From NCBI GenBank assembly GCA_963922205.1, contig CAWUHX010000021.1:930001-994000 (forward strand): 64,000 nt of DNA. Direction: 5' to 3'. The translations under genes and the position numbers were made by a program. This document shows, piece by piece, positions 50,501 through 57,459 of the stretch. Source of the stretch: Romanomermis culicivorax (Eukaryota > Nematoda > Enoplea > Mermithida > Mermithidae). Position 1 is the stretch's first letter. Each line of letters opens with the position of its first letter. The notes beneath the pieces are model-generated. The model saw nothing but the letters and a program-made list of their open reading frames with translations, was not told the DNA's origin and made no database searches.

Positions 50501-52804
50501 GGGGCGATTTTTTGATAAATCACGTAAACATAAGTCATTATTTCATCTCCCAATTATATATATAATGATTTCCTACAAGTAGTATATATTAATGTGCTGA
50601 TATCCTTTCCTAAAAATCGCTATATGGCACAGAAGTTGCATACTTTCCCATTATCATTTGCTCAGTAAATGTGTCAAAAAGAGCAGTGAGTAATTCCTCA
50701 GAATCACACATTCTGCAGTTTTTCTCGAATTAGTATAACCTACTGGGGAGAAGATGAAGTCAACCAAAATTTTTTGCTATAGTGAGCTGTTTTTATGGGG
50801 GTAGTAAATGAATTTCCAAATCTAAGACGGGGGTAATACCCCCCCCCCCATGGGGTGCTCTGGTTGATGGAAATAAATTTTCGGTTTCAGAAGATTTTGG
50901 AACTCTTAATGTGAACACTCTGCAGTGAAATTGTATAACTCATATATTTAATTACAGATACACGAACCTGTGAACGATTTATGTCCACCACAGTTTTGCA
51001 ACTTGGCAAATACTTACAACGAAATAATCAGACGAAACGATCAATTCGCCATTTTTGAGCCAGGTTATACTGGGTGTAGGCTTGCCGCCGACTTTGCACT
51101 CAAATTCTACATCTTGCATTTCTTTCGCATAAACATTTTGAGGTTTAGTAATGAAATAAGGAGGCGCTTAAAACATGCGTTACAAATAAAAACTTTAACC
51201 ACAAATACTGAATGTCACGGAACTAACTTGTGACAATTATAGTAGCGCTAGCGTCGACAGAATCTTCTGAATTCGAAGCACGGCACGTATATAAGCCAGC
51301 GTCCTTTTGTTGAATATCCGATATGATCAAAGTTCCTTGACCGTGAATTTTTATTCTTTGGCTAAAAAAGAACGTATAAGTTTCAATGAAGAACGAAAAA
51401 GTTTCCACCAAAAAAATTCATTGATCATACTCTCAAATTGCATCTTCTAATGCTTCACTGTCTCTCGATAATTCTTTCGAAAAAAGGATTCTAGCATTTG
51501 AATCAAGTATGAAAAATTCAATTTTTGTATCTCTAAAACTCGACAAAGATAAAATTTTCTTGGAATAAATGATCATGTCAGAGCTTCAGTATGGAGAGGA
51601 CAAGTACTGATACATTATGTCGTACTCTGTCTCGATCAATATCTTATCTTTCAACCAGGAAATTTGAGGTTCTGGATGTCCATTTGCGGCGCACTCAAGG
51701 ATCAATAGATCTTTCATTCCGACAAATTTGCCTCTTGGAAGGACGACAAACTTTGGTTCACTAGCGTCTAAGGCAACTGCAAAGTATAAGTCAAATGCAA
51801 TAAACACTGAGAATTCAATTTATAACTGAAAAACATTACTAACCATCATTTTTCAAGACTTTCAGACGCCCTTCAGGACTCTCCGAAGTCCCAAATCTAC
51901 ACTGATACAATCCTTGATCACTACTTTGCACTTGTTTGATCTGTAGCGCATTTGACATGGGTATAACAGAAAATCTTTTCTGCGTGTCTAAAACAGAGAA
52001 ATGCATATGGAAAAATACGAATTTATTTTCATACGTACTCGAATCAATTAGAATATTATCTTTATGCCAACTAACGTTTACAGTTTGTTTAGTCGACGGG
52101 GAACAAGAAAATTGAACAATTTCGCCTTCGAGGACGCTTTTATTTTCGGGCTGCTCGTTGAACTTCGATTGAACTTTTAAAGAATAAAGGATAAATAAAC
52201 AAGGAAACGGCAAAGAATTTCTTTTATTTTATATTAACGTCGGTTTTCAAATTTACAATTTTTACGAGTTAGGTGCGCAATATGATGAGGGCGCGCAAAA
52301 CCTCACCTGTGACGTCAACTGTGGCCTTTCGGCTCACAAATGTCCACGTATTGTTGATGGTTACCACGCACTGATACACACCTTGGTCACTTTCGGTGTC
52401 TTTTTGCACATATGAAGAACCAATGATGGAGGAAATGATTAGAGATCCATTTGATGATATAGTTCTAAAAAAAGCCAGTAAAAAATAAGTTACTGCAGAA
52501 TCCTATTGTTTGTTTCCCATATTTCAGCACAATTTCAGGCTATCCTGGCCCGGAAATCGAATTATATACCAACTTTTATCGAAAGAGAATAGGCGTTATG
52601 AAGATCTACAACCTGTATCTTTAATTCCCGCTCACATTCTTCCTCTTGTCCTGTCGACGTCCAAAATAGAATCATTTTTCTTCCATTTTACATTCACGCG
52701 ACTATGATTGCCGCTAACTGTGCAATCTAGGACAATTTTTTGATTGGCAACCGACACGACGTTTACGGGCTCCCTTAGGAAAGCGAGTTCGACGGAATTC
52801 CGAC
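20452..52804 (-). CDS. fra: Frazzled/DCC/neogenin netrin receptor (25 exons; start exon unresolved)
   Basis: A single-pass membrane receptor for netrins, and in vertebrate relatives RGM, that steers axon growth and cell migration. I joined 25 exons by GT/AG borders and matching phases into about 1470 residues, against about 1375-1530 for Frazzled/neogenin. Approximate order: Ig1 1-109, Ig2 110-202, Ig3 203-297, Ig4 298-388, FN3-1 389-494, FN3-2 and FN3-3 495-719, FN3-4 and FN3-5 720-928, FN3-6 929-1029, membrane helix 1093-1119, then RRRKRR and a 350-residue tail. The tail has P1 ([10 protein letters not shown], one Pro more than the usual KPPDLWIHH) and ends in P3 ([16 protein letters not shown]). 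Ig4 ([13 protein letters not shown]) and FN3-5 (EWSMTA) are close to neogenin. The initiator/signal exon is not identified. Confidence 0.95.
21118..21297. mobile_element. hAT-type MITE, family A copy 1
   Basis: 180 bp, ends CAGAGGTCCCCAAGG and CCCCATGGGGCACTCTG. Perfect 8-bp target duplication ACTGAAAT on both sides. Lies in the last fra intron. Confidence 0.9.
22270..23390 (+). repeat. Dispersed repeat, long copy
   Basis: The first 740 bp match 26338-27089 in the same direction. The last 370 bp match 48390-48715. Shared blocks include GAAGC(A/G)CCG, TAGAGCCTG(T/C)AAAACACT and runs of TAGGAGCCAAAATGGCT. No ORF of note; class unknown. Confidence 0.7.
23391..24606. other. Intronic sequence without identified gene
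   Basis: Within the last fra intron. A sequence ending near 24343 with TGTGTATGAACCCTG resembles the end of a hAT-type element (CAGGGTTCATAC inverted), but the other end was not found. Confidence 0.4.
24607..24735. mobile_element. Small AT-rich TIR repeat
   Basis: About 129 bp with imperfect inverted ends (TTTTTTAAGCACAAGTC and AGCCGCGCTTAAAAAA). A second copy is embedded in the GGACCC repeat block at about 63060-63180. Confidence 0.55.
24775..25136. mobile_element. hAT-type MITE, family C copy 1
   Basis: 362 bp, inverted ends CATACACGTAA and TTACATGTATG. Perfect 8-bp duplication ACCTAAAA (24767-24774, 25137-25144). Its right end lies 114 bp from fra exon 24. Confidence 0.88.
25251..25519 (-). 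CDS. fra: fra coding exon 24 (cytoplasmic tail)
   Basis: Acceptor TTTTATAG; donor GTGAGT, phase 0. Gln-rich run, then [20 protein letters not shown] and [14 protein letters not shown]. Confidence 0.92.
26338..27089 (+). repeat. Dispersed repeat, second copy
   Basis: Collinear with 22270-23013 at roughly 75-80 percent by eye, same orientation. In the intron between exons 23 and 24. Remaining intron sequence (25520-26337, 27090-28047) shows no gene. Confidence 0.7.
28048..28230 (-). CDS. fra: fra coding exon 23 (cytoplasmic tail, proline-rich)
   Basis: The acceptor is ACAAGAAG, a NAGNAG pair giving one extra Glu or not; donor GTGAGT. Ends in [13 protein letters not shown], a proline-rich stretch in the position of the P2 region. 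Confidence 0.9.
28290..28487 (-). CDS. fra: fra coding exon 22 (cytoplasmic tail)
   Basis: Acceptor ATGTTTAG; donor GTAACC. It encodes [15 protein letters not shown] and an Asn/Pro-rich stretch. Confidence 0.9.
29332..29493 (-). CDS. fra: fra coding exon 21 (cytoplasmic tail)
   Basis: Acceptor TATGTTGTAG; donor GTAAGT. Ser/Pro-rich: [20 protein letters not shown]. Confidence 0.9.
30388..30804 (-). CDS. fra: fra coding exon 20 (juxtamembrane, membrane helix, P1)
   Basis: Contains an extracellular stalk, a 27-residue hydrophobic helix ([20 protein letters not shown] and on), the stop-transfer RRRKRR and the P1-type motif [10 protein letters not shown]. Donor GTATAT. Confidence 0.95.
31024..31218 (-). 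CDS. fra: fra coding exon 19 (FN3-6, rest; tandem donors)
   Basis: Acceptor TTTTTAG. It encodes [25 protein letters not shown]. Two in-phase donors lie 12 nt apart: GTAAGT after 31024 and GTAAGA after 31012. The distal one would add four residues. Confidence 0.93.
31908..32015 (-). CDS. fra: fra coding exon 18 (FN3-6, first part)
   Basis: Acceptor TTAATAG; donor GTAAGT. It encodes [13 protein letters not shown] and [14 protein letters not shown]. Confidence 0.93.
32252..32480 (-). CDS. fra: fra coding exon 17 (FN3-5)
   Basis: Acceptor GATTTTCAG; donor GTAATG. It encodes a Ser-rich stretch, [20 protein letters not shown] and EWSMTAS, the last matching neogenin FN3-5. Confidence 0.93.
33362..33512. 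mobile_element. hAT-type MITE, family B copy 2
   Basis: 151 bp, inverted relative to copy 1; begins CAGGGCCGTGCACAAGG and ends CGGCCCTG. Flanks GTGAGAGC/GTGAGACA agree at 6 of 8 positions. In the fra intron between exons 16 and 17. Confidence 0.75.
33961..34153 (-). CDS. fra: fra coding exon 16 (end FN3-4, start FN3-5)
   Basis: Acceptor TTTCTTTAG; donor GTAAAT, phase 0. It encodes [13 protein letters not shown], then [20 protein letters not shown]. Confidence 0.92.
34213..34417 (-). CDS. fra: fra coding exon 15 (FN3-4)
   Basis: Acceptor TTGTGTAG; donor GTAAGG. It encodes [20 protein letters not shown] and [11 protein letters not shown]. Confidence 0.93.
34741..34851 (-). CDS. fra: fra coding exon 14 (end FN3-3)
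   Basis: Acceptor GTATTTTAG; donor GTATTC. It encodes [20 protein letters not shown]. Confidence 0.92.
35355..35502 (-). CDS. fra: fra coding exon 13 (FN3-3)
   Basis: Acceptor AATTTACAG; donor GTACTG. It encodes [17 protein letters not shown] and YKIRYRQK. Confidence 0.93.
35561..35740 (-). CDS. fra: fra coding exon 12 (end FN3-2, start FN3-3)
   Basis: Exactly 60 codons, phase 0 at both ends. It encodes [18 protein letters not shown] and [13 protein letters not shown]. Confidence 0.94.
36048..36283 (-). CDS. fra: fra coding exon 11 (FN3-2, first half, acidic insert)
   Basis: Acceptor GCATTTAG; donor GTTATT. It encodes [12 protein letters not shown] and VEIRWDPP, then an unusual charged insert ([18 protein letters not shown]) before the later strands of FN3-2. 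Confidence 0.92.
36352..36506 (-). CDS. fra: fra coding exon 10 (FN3-1, second half)
   Basis: Acceptor CCGTTTTAG; donor GTACAC. It encodes [20 protein letters not shown]. Confidence 0.92.
36625..37406. mobile_element. Non-autonomous DNA transposon with GAGATCGA subterminal repeats
   Basis: 782 bp bounded by TAGGGCTGTTCCGA and TCGGAACAGCCCTA, with ATATTT on both sides. Both ends carry many GAGATCGA/TCGATCTC repeats. The centre has a 23-codon ORF near 37153 starting [10 protein letters not shown], reminiscent of the start of a BED-finger hAT transposase but too short to prove. Lies in the fra intron between exons 9 and 10. Confidence 0.75.
37485..37647 (-). CDS. fra: fra coding exon 9 (FN3-1, first half)
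   Basis: Acceptor TTCTGACAG; donor GTAAGA. It encodes [20 protein letters not shown] and [11 protein letters not shown]. Confidence 0.93.
37753..37876 (-). CDS. fra: fra coding exon 8 (Ig4, second half)
   Basis: Acceptor TTCTTTTAG; donor GTTGAA (weak). It encodes [20 protein letters not shown] and [10 protein letters not shown], a strong neogenin/DCC match. It lies 13.1 kb from exon 7. Confidence 0.95.
38678..39258 (+). repeat. 5' LTR of right copy
   Basis: 581 bp, TGTTGGGCACC to GCACAACA. Contains CTGCAG/GTAAGT (G at 39039) and a second GTAAGT, then TTGTTGTTGCTAG. Followed by the PBS-like TGGTGGCTTTTAACTCC at 39261-39277. Confidence 0.9.
39283..39790 (+). pseudogene. Remnant of gag-pol (N- and C-termini fused by deletion)
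   Basis: The frame follows the left copy's N-terminus (ATG at 39355 equals the left start; a further ATG 24 codons upstream) to about 39578. There it jumps to the sequence encoding the last part of integrase and reaches a stop at 39628-39630. The lost segment corresponds to about 5289-11690 of the left copy. The breakpoint shares a 2-bp CG microhomology. Confidence 0.88.
40212..45493 (+). pseudogene. ORF2 (DEDDy exonuclease-domain protein), disabled copy
   Basis: Full-length relative of left ORF2. The first exon begins MGKGARN at 40212. The intron donor is mutated (TTAAGC). The second exon begins after TTTAG near 41092. Premature stops include CGA to TGA changes (IREVS becomes I-stop-EVS) and frameshifts around 41570-41740. 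Exo I reads DVD rather than DVE; the exo III block YAALDAY is kept. The 3' part, absent from the left copy in this window, encodes a Gly/Arg/Gln-rich tail ([13 protein letters not shown], then GQG/RGR repeats) ending near 45493. Confidence 0.88.
40493..40636 (+). repeat. Three tandem copies of a 45-50-bp unit inside the ORF2 intron
   Basis: Copies start CAGGGATTTCCTAATTTGG at 40493, 40538 and 40588. The left copy has a single equivalent near 4350. Confidence 0.9.
45874..46050 (+). CDS. Small ORF between ORF2 and 3' LTR (58 residues)
   Basis: ATG to TGA, protein-like composition ([20 protein letters not shown], then [12 protein letters not shown]). The equivalent part of the left copy is outside the window, so conservation cannot be tested here. 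It could be a third reading frame, the end of a further spliced exon, or chance. Confidence 0.3.
   Translation: MQTIQLNPKSTQFDTDGTIILLRTGGLSTKAEVKIGVTCQPLPGSPWYLLYPTTIMGV
46174..47160 (+). repeat. 3' LTR of right copy, interrupted by a MITE
   Basis: 987 bp including a 393-bp insertion plus 8-bp duplication, leaving about 586 bp, as in the 5' LTR. Ends CTGCACAACA at 47160. The first base has decayed (CG for TG). Confidence 0.9.
46369..46761. mobile_element. hAT-type MITE inserted in the 3' LTR
   Basis: 393 bp, inverted ends CATACATGCA/TGCATGTATG. Perfect 8-bp duplication GTATCAAC, which fits nTnnnnAn. The 5' LTR lacks it, so the empty site can be seen directly. Inner ends carry GGGGGGT/ACCCCCC. 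No ORF. Confidence 0.92.
47370..47800 (+). pseudogene. Mariner/Tc1-type transposase remnant
   Basis: Two frames joined by a frameshift near 47520. The first gives [11 protein letters not shown]. The second gives [20 protein letters not shown], then [12 protein letters not shown] (the H-N-A-P-H-K motif of mariner). After a stop comes [14 protein letters not shown], matching the segment before the third catalytic Asp. Clearly dead. Confidence 0.85.
48390..48715 (+). repeat. Dispersed repeat, partial copy
   Basis: Matches 23020-23370, including GACCAATCCGAAAAA and AGCGCGAAGCGCC. Confidence 0.65.
48916..49273. mobile_element. hAT-type MITE, family C copy 2 (eroded)
   Basis: Collinear with 24775-25136. 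The right end ATTACATGTATG is intact; the left end is eroded and no duplication is visible. Confidence 0.6.
49850..50862 (+). mobile_element. hAT element, family A long copy with transposase remnants
   Basis: 1013 bp with family A ends (CAGAGGTCCCCAAGG and GGGGTGCTCTG) and a perfect 8-bp duplication GTTGATGG. The extra 830 bp is a decayed internal part of the parent transposon. Around 50240-50310 it encodes [16 protein letters not shown], the pattern of the hAT C-terminal dimerisation region. This links the 180-bp MITEs to a hAT parent. Confidence 0.85.
50116..50565 (+). pseudogene. hAT transposase C-terminal fragment
   Basis: Two short frames: 50116-50310, ending in the [11 protein letters not shown] motif, then a stop and 50314-50565. 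No N-terminal zinc finger or catalytic core remains. Confidence 0.5.
51018..51166 (-). CDS. fra: fra coding exon 7 (Ig4, first half)
   Basis: Acceptor GTTTTAAG; donor GTAAGT in phase 0. It encodes [35 protein letters not shown] and SSDYFV, close to neogenin Ig4. Confidence 0.94.
51228..51361 (-). CDS. fra: fra coding exon 6 (Ig3, second half)
   Basis: Acceptor CTTTTTTAG; donor GTTAGT. It encodes [20 protein letters not shown]. Confidence 0.93.
51626..51776 (-). CDS. fra: fra coding exon 5 (Ig3, first half)
   Basis: Acceptor ACTTTGCAG. It encodes [27 protein letters not shown] and ISWLKDK. The donor is ambiguous: GTACGA after 51626 (chosen) or GTATCA 12 nt further on. Both keep phase 2. Confidence 0.88.
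51844..51987 (-). CDS. fra: fra coding exon 4 (Ig2, second half)
   Basis: Separated from exon 3 by a 51-bp intron (52038 to 51988, acceptor CTGTTTTAG), the shortest in the gene. It encodes [14 protein letters not shown] and [11 protein letters not shown]. Confidence 0.92.
52039..52173 (-). CDS. fra: fra coding exon 3 (Ig2, first half)
   Basis: Acceptor TTTAAAAG; donor GTACGT. It encodes [14 protein letters not shown] and VQFSCSP...VNVSWHKD. Confidence 0.92.
52307..52464 (-). CDS. fra: fra coding exon 2 (Ig1, second half)
   Basis: Acceptor TTTTTTTAG; donor GTGAGG. It encodes NGSLIISS and [10 protein letters not shown], the second Ig cysteine. Confidence 0.93.
52636..52804 (-). CDS. fra: fra coding exon 1 (Ig1, first half)
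   Basis: Acceptor CTTTTTCAG; donor GTGAGC. It encodes [10 protein letters not shown]...IVLDCTVSG...VKWKKND, the first cysteine and tryptophan of Ig1. It starts with two bases of a split codon, so an upstream exon must supply the start. Confidence 0.92.
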
Positions 52805-53114
52805 CTGAAAAAGGTCAGAGATGGGGTCCAAAAATACAAATTTTGGTCTGACAAATCTGTAAAAACGGTTTTAAAATATGTGTCTCAGTTCCGAATAGCC
52901 CATCAAAACACTTTTTACGACACGAAGTGCAAAAAAATTTGTCTTTTTTGATTCAAATTGACAATTTTTAGCCATAAATTTACTGAGTTACGGTATCCTG
53001 ACGGACTATGCTAGTGGGGGTTACCAGATGTCATGGTTGTGATGACCCTTGGCCAAGATGAAATTATTGTTCCACTTCACATCCCCGATTCTATGTATAA
53101 GGTAGGGTGCATAA

Positions 53115-53295
53115 CAGACTACCCCATAGGGAAGGGTATGAGGGGGGTATTACCCCCACCTAAAGTCCTAAAAATTGATCACTGGTGGCCTAATTCTGAG
53201 ACAAAATCACTTGTTTAGTGGACATTTGGCTACACTACCCGGGACAAATTTTCAACTTTACCCCTACCTCAAGAATTTATCCTTGGGGATCTCTG
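53115..53295. mobile_element. hAT-type MITE, family A copy 3
   Basis: 181 bp, opposite orientation to 21118-21297, perfect 8-bp duplication GTGCATAA (fits nTnnnnAn). Upstream of the first located fra exon, probably in its first intron. Confidence 0.9.
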
Positions 53296-53303
53296 GTGCA
53301 TAA

Positions 53304-54153
53304 GCGGACCCAGTGGATCAGCGCTATCATAGTCAGAAGTACTACCACAAAAAAGAGATGAATCAGTGAAGATTTTTCCGTGTATGTCTGGTTGTTGTAT
53401 AGTTGTTGATAGAGTAAAAATCGTGCATATTATAAGAACAATGAGCCACAATCAAAGCACCTAGTGTTAGTAAAAATCACTTGAATAAAATCATCAAGAC
53501 GATCATTTCTGTACGAAAACTAAAGTACAGTGTACCTTGTGTGCAACATAGTTCAAAAAATGTTGCGTTTTCCACACGTTATTATGGCATAGAATTTGGT
53601 ACGCAAATTGCATCGCAATGTTTGTCTATCATTAAAAAAATAAGATTTAAAAAATCAGCCTGTTTAAATCCTATGTATATCACGACAAGAATCGCATCAC
53701 TGGAGCACCAAGTTAGAATTGATGAATTGAATATCCGTAAAACGTTATATTAAAGAAGTCTGAAATTATTATACCATTGTTGTAACCATTGGTTTCATAC
53801 ACTAAAGTAAAATGGAAAATTTTGGATCATTTTCAATGTAAAAATTATATTAGTTTCAGGAACCAAAGTTTCACTTATGATCAATATGCCAAATATTTCT
53901 CAAGGAAGATCAGCGTATGATTTTCGATTTTCATATGTTATTCTTTTCAGATTGTTGTTGGGCCTTCAACATGAGATGAAAACGCTAAAAACGAGTAGCA
54001 AGTACATACTATTGTTTCACCAGCCTTTCGATATTTGTGGACCTGTGGGCGTATTCATAAAAAGGCTAAAGTCTATCGACCAAAATTGGGAAAAAAACGG
54101 TTTTCATAAAAAGTCTAAAGTCTAAAAGTCGGTCTGAATCGGTCGACTTTTAG
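53304..54153. other. Upstream region of fra, start exon not resolved
   Basis: The minus strand 53451-53346 encodes a signal-peptide-like string (WLIVLIICTIFTLS) and a GTAGTA donor in the phase exon 1 needs. But it begins with TTG directly after an in-frame TGA, and no ATG is available. No promoter can be called. Confidence 0.35.
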
Positions 54154-54299
54154 ACCAAAAATTTGATCGTGCCCCAACTCCGCCACCGTCCCAACTCCGC
54201 CACTTTCGTGTCCCAACACCGCCACTTTCTTGTCCTAACTTTCGCAATCTTTCAAAAAGTTTGTTTTTTGTAACAAAGTTTTTTTTGTAACTTAACAAC

Positions 54300-54551
54300 A
54301 TGACATTGCTAATTCATAGGATGGAAAAAACTGATATTATCATTAAAGCAATAAATACATGGTATATCTATATAATCTTCATTTGTATAGTCGTACTTAA
54401 CTATACAAACGATTTTACCGAAATAACTAAAAATAGAACAACGAGCGTGAGACCGGAATTTACTTCATTAGCATATTACCAAAATAGTTGTGTGCTTTGC
54501 ACATTAAAATACAAATATACGTGTCTGTTTTCATTTCTTGTTGTCAATTGA
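54300..54551 (+). CDS. Hypothetical 83-residue protein inside the TIR element
   Basis: ATG just after the left arm. One hydrophobic stretch (WYIYIIFICIVVLNY) suggests a membrane segment. No family recognised. AT-rich sequence makes a chance ORF possible. Confidence 0.3.
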   Translation: MTLLIHRMEKTDIIIKAINTWYIYIIFICIVVLNYTNDFTEITKNRTTSVRPEFTSLAYYQNSCVLCTLKYKYTCLFSFLVVN

Positions 54552-54573
54552 TTCGAATTTGTGTAATCAAATC

Positions 54574-54846
54574 ATGGGTGACTTTGGTCCTATTGAAAAT
54601 TTTATGAATCAGGAATTAAAGAGTAATTTAGTGATAATTGCGGCGCGTAATGATCCGGATTTGTATTTTCTGTTCTGGAAGAAAAGTTCTAAACGTTTGT
54701 CAAACAATGAAACATCGCATTATTATGTAATGATGAATAAATATGATACATTGACACGGAAAAATTATCACTTATATCTTAAAATATTGTTCATTCATAG
54801 ATCTGATAAGCACATTTGGTTAAGTCTAACGTGTTACAAAAAATAA
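54574..54846 (+). CDS. Hypothetical 90-residue protein inside the TIR element
   Basis: Begins MGDFGPIENFMNQELK and stops exactly where the right arm begins; the same frame is open from before 54551. Mixed, protein-like composition (NDPDLYFLFWKKSSKR). No family recognised. Confidence 0.35.
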   Translation: MGDFGPIENFMNQELKSNLVIIAARNDPDLYFLFWKKSSKRLSNNETSHYYVMMNKYDTLTRKNYHLYLKILFIHRSDKHIWLSLTCYKK

Positions 54847-55226
54847 ACTTTTTGAAAGATTGCGAAAGTTGAGACAAGAAAGTGGCGGAGTTAGGACGGT
54901 GGCGGTGTTGGAACACGAAAGTGGCGGAGTTGGGACGGTGGCGAAGTTGGGATGGTGGCCGTGTTGGGACGGTGGCGGTGTTGGGATGGTACCAAAAATT
55001 TAGCCTACTACCCTAGCGGGTTAAATGTATTTAGACCGAAATTTTTCATCGCAATGACTGTTTTTTTAAATTTGGGTGTTGAATATCAAAGGGCGCTGAG
55101 GCGAGAAATAATTTTTCGAGATGTACGAGATCCCTTAGCTTTGTTTGATACGAAACTTATGCAAGAATTTCGTTTTGATCGTCAAGGTATATTGAACATT
55201 ACTGAAAAGATACTGACAGTCCGACA

Positions 55227-55659
55227 CATACATGTAATTGGGAGGGGGAAGTGCTATGGGAACCCCCCCCCCCCCAGAAGTCGTCGACCATATGGCTAGC
55301 CATTGGGCGACCGCCCCCAGGATTTTCCAATCCTATGGCTAGCCACATGGTAGCCGTAGGAACCCCCATACTTTTTGGTCAGAAAAATAAAGAAAAATGT
55401 TAATTTTTTGATGAAAAATGTCAATTTTTGAACAAAAAATGGTCAAAAATGTGAATTTTCTGGGCGCACGAATACATTTTTTGGTCTTTTTAGAAAAAAA
55501 TTACTATTTTTTAAAATATTTTCGGACTTTTTTCGCGAAAAAAAATCGATTTTTTCCTTGAGAGACCCCTCCCCCCCCCCTCAAAGTTTTGGGAATTACT
55601 GACCCCCGGCCAAAGAAACGTCGTCCGACCCTCCCCAGACCTCGGGGCTCCGTTACATG
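55227..55659. mobile_element. hAT-type MITE, family C copy 3
   Basis: 433 bp, inverted relative to 24775-25136. Flanks GTCCGACA/TTCCGACA match at 7 of 8 positions. It contains two long C tracts (55262-55275, 55571-55580) and a local CCATATGGCTAGCCATTGGG duplication. Confidence 0.8.
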
Positions 55660-55779
55660 TTCCGACACAGAGAAATCGAGCTATTCCTGTGGGAAATTTC
55701 AAATTATAATCGGTGACACAGTAGTTCAAAGCCGTTAATATTTCGTTCCAACCTTTATTTTTCTTTGTCTTTGTGCAAA

Positions 55780-56350
55780 TTGAGGAAAATTCTCCCCCTA
55801 TCGTTTTCCTCTTTCTGAGTACATTGCAATGATCATTGCTTCCTGATCAGCTGTAAATCTTGGTCTGGCACTCATTTTGCTCATAAAGGTCCAACGAGAT
55901 ATACGACAATGTCCGTTATTAGTTTTTGTGTTCTTTTACACATAGTAGAAACTATTTTTAACTTAATTTATTCAAACTTAGAGGTGAGGCAAGCGAAGCT
56001 TTGTTCAGTGATCGACATAATATTTTGGAGTATTTTTACTTCTATGCCTCATTTATGGTTATGAAGGGCATATAAATTTATCTTCCTTTTTTTCTTCATT
56101 GATTGAAAGTTGAATTTTTTACAAATAGCAATATTATCGTGAATACTTATCAGTGAGTAGACCCCAACGACTATTTTATCGCATATAAAAGTTTTTTCGT
56201 GATATAATGACGATAAAATTTGAGGAATTATTTATTCTCTTTATCGCATATTTTAACATTTTACATATAAATTTACGGTTAGGGAAACCTTTTATCTGGG
56301 CATATTGAGTTTTTTGTTCCAGAATGCGGCGAAAATCAATTTTCCGAACA
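55780..56350. repeat. Direct repeat, copy 1
   Basis: About 570 bp repeated in the same direction at 57460-58020, roughly 80 percent alike by eye. On the minus strand both copies begin with an ATG and share RPRFTAD-EA-I-A-YSE. Confidence 0.7.
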
Positions 56351-57459
56351 TTTATTTCAAGAATTAGATTCGAATTTTGTGTTCAAAAGTTGTAATTTCT
56401 AGAATTTTATTATTTGAAAAATTTTTAAACCGCAATTTATTTGTATACTCTCATGAACTTGGCCGAAAAGATATGAGTAAGAAGAGTAGAAATTTCTGAA
56501 AACTACTTCCATGAAGCTTTTGAATTTAATTCACGTTAAGAAAGGAATAATCGCCTCAAAAAGACTTGACATATTGATCTTTCTCAAAAAATGTGTCAAG
56601 GAAAAAATGTGAAACTTCATTAAATATCAAGATAAACTATTGAAGATTATCATTTAAAACATGAGATAATACGTTTAAGGTGATAAAATCTATTATAGAT
56701 TAGGTGATAAGTGAAGGTAGACATGCTAAAAGCCGCACCTGAGCTAGGTAATACATAATTGCGATTATTAAAGTCATAACCGGCACGAAGCGTCGGAAAC
56801 ATTTGAGATTATGACCTTCTGAAATGCATCTTTTCTGTATGCGCCCCCCAGAATTTTTTTCCCCAAATGAGGAAGGAGGCCAAAAATTTTTCTCTTTATC
56901 GAATTTTTCTCCAAAAAGCAGTGTATGTTACAGCCCGATAATAATGGTGAATACAGGAAAAATCAAATTAAATGTGTAATTCAATGTTGAATTTGAACGA
57001 CTTTATAGTTTTTGAACTAGACATTTTAAAGTCTTAAAAAAAGGAAAATAGTAATTGATTTTAAAAGTTCAGAATCAATGACTGACACATTATAGAAGAA
57101 CATAATGTGATCAAACATGACTCAAAAAATTCTGCACCAGTGCAGAAACCACAAAAAAATGCTGCACGAAGATTAAAAAGTCTGCACTGTGCAGAAAAAA
57201 TCACTGCATGTCGAACTATTCATAGAGTTACTGCCGCGATTTTATGTCATTTGCCACAGTATATCAGCTTTCCAAATTGAGATCAAATTCAAAAAGTGAA
57301 ATCTGATTTCAAACAAAATCTGGTTTACCTGGTAGGCATTCATGTTTTTCCCAAGAACTTTGGAATATGGGAGGAAGGAATTCGTCAGACATGCTCACTC
57401 TGCTGTTCTACTAGCTGAGTTTCAATGACAGAAGTTTAAAATTATTCCGTTATCTAGGT

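Larger units (their letters stand above)
37877..51017 (-). other. fra: 13.1-kb fra intron splitting Ig4
   Basis: Donor GTAAGT after 51018, acceptor CTTTTAG before 37876, phase 0. It holds a nearly complete LTR retrotransposon in antisense orientation, a mariner fossil and several hAT-type elements. Otherwise no host coding sequence was seen. Confidence 0.9.
54165..54990. mobile_element. TIR element with minisatellite arms and two small ORFs
   Basis: 826 bp flanked on both sides by the 11-bp repeat ACCAAAAATTT. Its inverted arms (about 54165-54290 and 54846-54990) are themselves tandem repeats of CCAACTCCGCCACCGTC-like units. The right arm has more units. Between the arms lie two small plus-strand ORFs. 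Long TIRs and 9-11-bp duplications recall Mutator-like elements, but no transposase is present. Confidence 0.75.
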
